A stretch of DNA of 64,000 nt from Scatomonas sp963928055. Its GTDB lineage: Bacteria > Bacillota > Clostridia > Lachnospirales > Lachnospiraceae. The notes under the pieces were generated by a model. The model was not told the origin of the DNA and did not search any database. It worked only from the letters and a program-made list of their open reading frames with translations. The translations under genes were made by a program, and so were the position numbers. Positions 59,266 to 64,000 of this stretch are shown piece after piece. The stretch is from positions 62,001-126,000 of the forward strand of contig CAWVDN010000002.1 of the NCBI GenBank assembly GCA_963928055.1, in the 5' to 3' direction. Within the stretch, counting starts at the first letter, position 1. Each line of letters begins with the position of its first letter.

Positions 59266-60537
59266 ATGTCCCCTTCTGTCTGTTCCGCGGATCATAAAAC
59301 CGCCGGGATCATTGCCGAATACAATCCCTTTCACAACGGTCACGCCTACCAGATCCGGGAGATCCGCCGCCGGAGCGGAGCGGATTTTGTCGTGGCGGTC
59401 ATGAGCGGGGATTTCGTGCAGCGGGGAACTCCCGCCCTGCTGGACAAGTACGCCCGGACCCGCATGGCTCTTCTGGGCGGGGCGGACCTGGTGCTGGAAC
59501 TTCCCTGCGCCGCGGCCTGCGGAAGCGCCGCCCGCTTTGCCGGAGAGGCGGTCCGGATCCTGGACGGCCTGGGAGTCGTGCAGGAGCTCTGGTTTGGCAG
59601 CGAAGCCGGAAAGCTGGAACCTCTGGCCGCTCTGGCCGGCGTGCTGGCCCGGGAGCCGGAACCCTACCGCCAGGCTCTGCGGGAGTTTCTGCGGCAGGGC
59701 CGCTCTTTTCCTCTGGCCCGGCAGAAAGCCCTGGAGGTGTATTTTGCCGAAACTTCTCAGGAAACTTTCCCCGCGGATCTGCTGACCGCGCCCAACAATA
59801 TCTTGGGGCTGGAATACTGCATCGCCCTGGAGCGGCTGGGCAGTTCCCTGCGCCCCCGGACGATGAAGAGAGCCGGCAGGGGCTACCATGATCCATCCCT
59901 GGAAGGGCCCCTCTGTTCCGCCTCGGCCATCCGGCAGGCTGTTGCCTCCGGTTCTCCGGAGGGGCTGGACCGGCAGCTGCCCCCGGAAGTCTATTCTTTC
60001 TTTACGGAAGCGCTGAAAACAGAGGGCTTTCTTTTGGAGGATGACTTCTCCCTGCTGCTGATGTGCCGCCTTCTGGACAGCCGGGAAGAGGATCTGCGGC
60101 GTTTTATGCCGGAGGATACTGCCCGCCGCGTCCTGCGTCTCCGCAATGAATTCCGGTCCTTCTCCCAGTTCGCGGAGCTTCTGAAAACCCGGGAGCGCAC
60201 CAGGAGCAGCATGGACCGGGCGCTTCTGCATTTTCTTCTGGACATTCCCCAGGACGGAGGGGCGGATCCCGGCGCTTCCTTCTCGGGCCGCCTGCCCTGC
60301 GCCACCCTTACCGACGCGGGGATCGTCAGGGTCCTGGGCTTCCGCCGCAGGGCGGTTTCCCTGCTCTCCGTCGTCAAAGAGGCTGGCAGGCTCCTGCCCG
60401 AGGCCCGGCCGGGAGCCCTGCCGGCCGAAGCCGCAGGGGCGGATCTCCGGGCCGCCAACCTCTACGAGGCAGTCCGCGCGCAGAAAACAGGACAGCCATT
60501 CCGGGAGGAACGCACAAGACAGCCGGTCATTGTCTGA
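59266..60537 (+). CDS. tmcAL: tRNA(Met) cytidine acetate ligase (TmcAL)
   Basis: The 423-residue protein starts at ATG 59,266 with AAAGGAG. AGIIAEYNPFHNGHAYQI carries the nucleotidyltransferase HxGH-like motif, followed by VVAVMSGDFVQRGTPALLDK and DLVLELPCAAACGSA. These are hallmarks of TmcAL (YlbM), which uses acetate and ATP to acetylate C34 of elongator tRNA-Met. Its divergence from the acetate pathway genes fits the use of acetate, though this may be chance. Confidence 0.93.
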   Translation: MSPSVCSADHKTAGIIAEYNPFHNGHAYQIREIRRRSGADFVVAVMSGDFVQRGTPALLDKYARTRMALLGGADLVLELPCAAACGSAARFAGEAVRILDGLGVVQELWFGSEAGKLEPLAALAGVLAREPEPYRQALREFLRQGRSFPLARQKALEVYFAETSQETFPADLLTAPNNILGLEYCIALERLGSSLRPRTMKRAGRGYHDPSLEGPLCSASAIRQAVASGSPEGLDRQLPPEVYSFFTEALKTEGFLLEDDFSLLLMCRLLDSREEDLRRFMPEDTARRVLRLRNEFRSFSQFAELLKTRERTRSSMDRALLHFLLDIPQDGGADPGASFSGRLPCATLTDAGIVRVLGFRRRAVSLLSVVKEAGRLLPEARPGALPAEAAGADLRAANLYEAVRAQKTGQPFREERTRQPVIV

Positions 60538-60551
60538 CCGGCTGTCTTTTT
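60516..60551. terminator. Terminator between tmcAL and the UPF0210 gene
   Basis: A 14-base perfect stem (60,516-60,529 with 60,535-60,548) contains the tmcAL stop codon and is followed by TTTTT on the plus strand. It is close to the 3' end of the minus-strand gene as well. Confidence 0.85.
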
Positions 60552-60559
60552 GAAAAAGA

Positions 60560-61924
60560 TTAATTTTTAAAACTGTGGATGGGGGCCGGGATCCTTCCCC
60601 CTCTGCTGATAAAAGCTTCGCAGGAGAAACGGTTGACGGGCATAATGGGCGCCCGGCCCAGAAGCCCTCCGAATTCGATCACGTCTCCCACTTCCTTGCC
60701 GATAGCCGGGATCAGGCGGACCGCCGTAGTCTTCTGATTGACCATGCCGATGGCCATTTCATCCGCGATAATGCCGGAGATCGTGGCGCTTCCGGTGCTG
60801 CCGGGAATGGCGATCATATCCAGCCCCACGGAGCAGACACAGGTCATGGCCTCCAGCTTTTCCAGGGTCAGGGCGCCTGCGTTTACCGCGTCGATCATGC
60901 CCTGATCTTCGCTGACGGGGATGAAGGCTCCGGAGAGGCCGCCCACATAGGAGGACGCCATAACGCCGCCCTTTTTCACCTGATCGTTCAGCAGCGCCAG
61001 AGCCGCCGTGGTCCCGGGCGCTCCCGCCGCCTCCAGGCCGATCTCCTCCAGGATCTCCGCCACGGAATCTCCCACCGCCGGGGTAGGCGCCAGAGAAAGA
61101 TCCAGGATCCCGAAGGGGATCCCCAGCCTTCTGGAAGCCTCCTGGGCCACCAGCTGGCCTACCCGGGTCACTTTAAAAGCGGTCTTTTTAATGGTCTCGC
61201 AGAGGACCTCAAAATTCTCGCCTCTCACTTTTTCCAGGGCGTGCTTCACCACGCCGGGGCCGGACACTCCCACGTTGATGATGGCGTCCGCCTCGGTGAC
61301 TCCGTGGAACGCCCCTGCCATAAAGGGATTGTCGTCCGGCGCGTTGCAGAACACCACCAGCTTGGCGCAGCCCATGCAGTTCTGGTCCCTGGTGCTCTCC
61401 GCCGTCTGCTTGACGATCTCTCCCATAAGCTTTACCGCGTCCATATTGATGCCGGTCTTGGTGGAGCCCACGTTGACGGAGCTGCACACCCGGCTGGTCC
61501 TGGCCATAGCCTGGGGGATGGAGCGGATCAGCAGTTCGTCCGCTCGGGTCATGCCCTTGGAGACAAGGGCGGAATAGCCGCCGATGAAGTTGACGCCCAC
61601 CTCGTGGGCCGCCCGATCCAATGTCTCCGCGATGGAGGCGAAATCCTCCGGGGTCCGGCAGGCAGCGCCCCCCACCAGGGCAATGGGAGTCACAGAGATC
61701 CGCTTGTTGACAATGGGGATCCCGTACTCTCTCTCGATCTCCCGGCCCGTCTCCACCAGGTTGCGGGCGGTGGTGGTGATCTTGTCGTAAATTTTCCGGT
61801 TGACCTTGTCCAGGCTTCCGTCAATGCAGTCCATGAGACTGATGCCCAGGGTAATAGTGCGGACGTCCAGGTTCTCCTCCTCGATCATCTGATTCGTTTC
61901 TTTTACTTCGAATAAATTGATCAT
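60560..61924 (-). CDS. UPF0210 (PFL-family) protein
   Basis: The 454-residue protein has the family features of UPF0210: TITLGISLMDCIDG near the start, NKRISVTPIALVGGAAC, FIGGYSALVSKGMTRADELLI, SVNVGSTKTGINMDAV and the C-terminal NRFSCEAFISRGGRIPAPIHS. A pyruvate-formate-lyase-like fold is known for the family, but its reaction is not. It lies 18 bases after the ACT protein, and the two genes are commonly found together. Confidence 0.92.
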   Translation of the reverse strand: MINLFEVKETNQMIEEENLDVRTITLGISLMDCIDGSLDKVNRKIYDKITTTARNLVETGREIEREYGIPIVNKRISVTPIALVGGAACRTPEDFASIAETLDRAAHEVGVNFIGGYSALVSKGMTRADELLIRSIPQAMARTSRVCSSVNVGSTKTGINMDAVKLMGEIVKQTAESTRDQNCMGCAKLVVFCNAPDDNPFMAGAFHGVTEADAIINVGVSGPGVVKHALEKVRGENFEVLCETIKKTAFKVTRVGQLVAQEASRRLGIPFGILDLSLAPTPAVGDSVAEILEEIGLEAAGAPGTTAALALLNDQVKKGGVMASSYVGGLSGAFIPVSEDQGMIDAVNAGALTLEKLEAMTCVCSVGLDMIAIPGSTGSATISGIIADEMAIGMVNQKTTAVRLIPAIGKEVGDVIEFGGLLGRAPIMPVNRFSCEAFISRGGRIPAPIHSFKN

Positions 61925-61942
61925 GCTCTGTCAGCCCCTTCC

Positions 61943-62215
61943 CTAAATCCGGTGCATCATGTGGAAAATATCTTCGTGCTGGCAGCGGATCACCACGCCG
62001 ATCTCCTCTCCCAGCGCCTTCAGCTCCTCCGCCAGGGTCCCTCCGTCCTTCTCGGAGCGGGAGGTGTCTGTCACCATCATCATGTTGAAATACCCCTGCA
62101 GGATGGTCTGGGAGATATCCTCGATGTTCACCTGATTCTCCGCCAGATAATTGCATACCCGGGCGATAATGCCCACCTGGTCGTGTCCTACCACTGTAAT
62201 AATCGTTTTCTTCAC
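61943..62215 (-). CDS. ACT-domain protein (UPF0237)
   Basis: The 90-residue protein starts KKTIITVVGHDQVGIIARV, the ACT domain motif seen in UPF0237 proteins, and continues with QVNIEDISQTI and a second strand set to the C-terminus. It likely binds an amino acid or other small ligand to control its partner, the UPF0210 gene downstream. Confidence 0.92.
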   Translation of the reverse strand: MKKTIITVVGHDQVGIIARVCNYLAENQVNIEDISQTILQGYFNMMMVTDTSRSEKDGGTLAEELKALGEEIGVVIRCQHEDIFHMMHRI

Positions 62216-62238
62216 GTTTTTCCTCCTCCTTGGCCGGC

Positions 62239-63036
62239 TCAGATCTCGATAAGCTCTCCCACGGTATCTCTCTCGGCGACGCTGATATGAAAGTCCCCGG
62301 ACTTGTAGGGGTTATCCCCCATGGTCACTTCCGCGCACACCGTCTCGTAGGCCAAAGCCGGATAATTGTTTTCTTTGCTGAGATGGCCCAGCAGGATCCG
62401 CTTCAGATCGTCATGGAGTACCTCGCAGAGCAGCTGTCCCGCCATCTCATTGGACAGGTGCCCTTTTTCTCCCAGGATCCTCTGCTTCAGATAATAGGGG
62501 TAAACCCCCACCTCCAGCATATGGATGTCATGGTTGGCCTCCAGAAGGAGCACATCCAGATTCTTCAGGTGATTCACCGTATAGGTGCCGTACACCCCCA
62601 GATCCGTGGCCACCGCCATGCTCTGCTTCCCGTGGTTCACCCGGTAGCCCACCGGATCCGCCGCGTCGTGGGAAATGGAAAAAGGCTCCACGGTCAGATC
62701 GCCCAGTTCCACGTTCTCGTCCGGCCGGATTTCATGAAAAAGTCCTTCCGGGATCTTCCCCAGGGAGGAGCAGCCGGTAATGGCCTCATAGGTTTTTCTG
62801 GTGGCGTAAATGGGGATCTCTCGTTTTCGCGCCAGGACCCCCAGCCCCCGGATGTGGTCGGAATGCTCATGGGTGATGAACACTCCGTCGATCTCCTGCC
62901 CTGTAAGGCCTATGGTGTTCAGCCCTTCCTCGATCCGCTTGCCGCTGATCCCCGCGTCGATCAGCAGGCTGGTGGAGTCGCTGCCTACATAGATGCAGTT
63001 GCCGCTGCTTCCGCTGGCGATACTACACATTTTCAT
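62239..63036 (-). CDS. MBL-fold hydrolase (YycJ/WalJ-like)
   Basis: The 265-residue protein has the metallo-beta-lactamase motif FITHEHSDHIRGLGVLA with the metal-binding HxHxDH, preceded by SIASGSSGNCIYVG and followed by SISHDAADPVGY and LLLEANHDIHML. These match the YycJ group, proposed exonuclease-like enzymes. Its start overlaps coaE by 14 bases. It is part of the polA-coaE-MBL order. Confidence 0.9.
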   Translation of the reverse strand: MKMCSIASGSSGNCIYVGSDSTSLLIDAGISGKRIEEGLNTIGLTGQEIDGVFITHEHSDHIRGLGVLARKREIPIYATRKTYEAITGCSSLGKIPEGLFHEIRPDENVELGDLTVEPFSISHDAADPVGYRVNHGKQSMAVATDLGVYGTYTVNHLKNLDVLLLEANHDIHMLEVGVYPYYLKQRILGEKGHLSNEMAGQLLCEVLHDDLKRILLGHLSKENNYPALAYETVCAEVTMGDNPYKSGDFHISVAERDTVGELIEI

Positions 63037-63622
63037 ACGTACTCATCCTCTGTTCCAGTTGTCGTGCCGTCTCCCGGAAACTGCCGCTGTTGTCCAGCAC
63101 AAAACAGCAGTGACGGCGGAATTCCTCCTCCGGCAGCTGGCTGGACATCATGTCGGTGATCTTCTCATCCGAATACCGGCGGCTGGCCTTCAGCCGTTCC
63201 CTTCTGACGCCCTCTTCTGCATAAACATACCACAGTTCATCGCAGATTTCATCATATTTTTCTTCGATCAGCAGAGCGGCCTCCAGAAAAAGATATTTTT
63301 CCCCGGCTTCCCTGGCCCGGTCCCGCTCCTCCAGGATCCATTCCTTTACCGCGGGATGGACGATGGCGTTCAGCTGATCCAGCAGGTTCCTGTCCCGGAA
63401 GACCATTCCGCCCATTTTCTTCCGGTCCGGCTCCCCCTGGGGATCCAGGATCTCCTTCCCGAAAAGATCCACGATGGGCTGCCAGCAGCGGCCTTCCTTT
63501 TTCATCAGCTGATGGGCCGCCTTGTCGGCTTCGATGACCCGCCCCCCGTAGTGTTCCCGGAGGTAAGAGAGGACTTCGCTTTTTCCGGAGCCTACGCCTC
63601 CGGTGATCCCGATCATTCTCAT
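63023..63622 (-). CDS. coaE: Dephospho-CoA kinase
   Basis: The 199-residue protein begins MIGITGGVGSGKSEVLSYL with the P-loop, and has VIEADKAAHQLM, HPAVKEWI and FLEAALLIEEKYDEICDELWYVYA. The length and motifs fit CoaE. It phosphorylates dephospho-CoA, the final step of CoA synthesis. It follows polA by 25 bases. Confidence 0.95.
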   Translation of the reverse strand: MRMIGITGGVGSGKSEVLSYLREHYGGRVIEADKAAHQLMKKEGRCWQPIVDLFGKEILDPQGEPDRKKMGGMVFRDRNLLDQLNAIVHPAVKEWILEERDRAREAGEKYLFLEAALLIEEKYDEICDELWYVYAEEGVRRERLKASRRYSDEKITDMMSSQLPEEEFRRHCCFVLDNSGSFRETARQLEQRMSTYENV

Positions 63623-63647
63623 CTTCTGTATCCATTGCCTTTCCTGT

Positions 63648-64000
63648 TTACTTGGCGTCGTACCAGCTTTTTCCCGTGTGCATATCCACCTCCAGCTCCA
63701 CGGACAGGCTGGCGGCCCCCTTCATCTCCTCCTCCAGAAGACGGGAGACCGCTTCCACCTCCGCCTCCGGCGCCTCCACCAGAAGTTCGTCGTGGACCTG
63801 CAGCAGCAGCCGGGAGGCGTATCCTTCCCGGGCAAGCCGCTCGTTGACCCTCACCATGGCGATCTTGATGATATCCGCCGCCGTGCCCTGGATGGGAGAG
63901 TTCATGGCCACCCGCTCTCCGAAGGATCTCTGCATGAAATTTCCGGAGGAAAGCTCCGGCACCGGCCGCCTTCTTCCAAACAGCGTGGTGACGTAACCGT
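63648..64000 (-). CDS. polA: DNA polymerase I, C-terminal end (5' part outside the window)
   Basis: The frame enters from the right edge and ends at 63,648. It shows GYVTTLFGRRR at the window edge, RVAMNSPIQGTAADIIKIAM and LLLQVHDELLVEAPEAE, which are fingers and palm motifs of family A polymerases (the last one has the catalytic Asp). About 117 residues are visible. The gene is the first of the visible polA-coaE-MBL-ACT-UPF0210 set. Confidence 0.95.
   Translation of the reverse strand, partial: GYVTTLFGRRRPVPELSSGNFMQRSFGERVAMNSPIQGTAADIIKIAMVRVNERLAREGYASRLLLQVHDELLVEAPEAEVEAVSRLLEEEMKGAASLSVELEVDMHTGKSWYDAK

Overview
The window looks like a chromosome segment from an anaerobic Clostridia member, most likely of the Lachnospiraceae type. 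The signs are a minimal SufC-SufB iron-sulfur pair, a TPP-riboswitch thiC-thiE-thiD operon, pta-ackA divergent from tmcAL, a DUF4317 gene, a UPF0210 (PFL-family)/ACT pair, and strong AGGAGG-type ribosome binding sites with sigma-A-like promoters. The species cannot be named from sequence alone. Nearly all genes lie on the minus strand.

Layout. (1) 1-565: 5' part of an AAA-ATPase-like gene. (2) 651-11,732: an unusual secretion and peptide-modification block, in transcription order a PqqD-like protein, a large secreted fibro-slime protein, a small Cys-containing putative RiPP precursor overlapping its 3' end, a strong hairpin-T-run attenuator, an HPr-kinase-like kinase, a radical SAM/SPASM enzyme and a secreted GH2 glycosidase. 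(3) 11,877-13,102: a frameshifted metallophosphoesterase and an unrecognised decayed stretch. (4) 13,056-43,407: a one-direction surface-polysaccharide operon of about 30 kb behind a sigma-A-like promoter at 43,446-43,474. It holds a CapD/PglF-type dehydratase, an initiating sugar-phosphate transferase, an aldolase/dehydrogenase/Asn-synthetase-like module, an NhaC-type antiporter, many glycosyltransferases, an EpsG-type polymerase candidate, an ABC exporter (Wzm/Wzt), a pyruvyltransferase-family protein, a PP-loop protein, a DUF115 protein and a full CMP-Kdo pathway (KdsB, A, D, C) with a RelA/SpoT-domain gene and two unknown genes inside it. Its centre is clearly AT-rich compared with the GC-rich flanks, which suggests acquisition or exchange of the transferase block. 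(5) 43,578-64,000: housekeeping genes: HAD/truA/dinB, DUF4317, thiamine synthesis, a four-gene DUF2284/arginase-like/HAD/Cys-rich operon, sufCB, two tRNA genes flanking a repeat-rich coiled-coil gene, ackA-pta, tmcAL, UPF0210/ACT, an MBL-fold protein, coaE and polA (partial).

How the parts work together. The polysaccharide operon has the pieces for a complete path from lipid-linked initiation through chain synthesis, decoration and ABC export. The presence of CMP-Kdo synthesis in what appears to be a Gram-positive background suggests a capsule containing Kdo or a Kdo-like sugar rather than LPS. The PqqD/kinase/radical SAM/precursor block looks like a RiPP pathway physically tied to a surface protein gene.

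A caution on data quality: five genes are broken by single-base-type frameshifts, each at a homopolymer (12,041; 17,878; 27,972; 42,715; 45,131-45,153), all consistent with one extra base. Sequencing or assembly error is the simplest explanation. A less expected feature is an 839-bp segment (55,754-56,592) bounded by 33-bp imperfect inverted repeats (26 of 33 identical) that carries the coiled-coil gene between tRNA-Ala and tRNA-Val.
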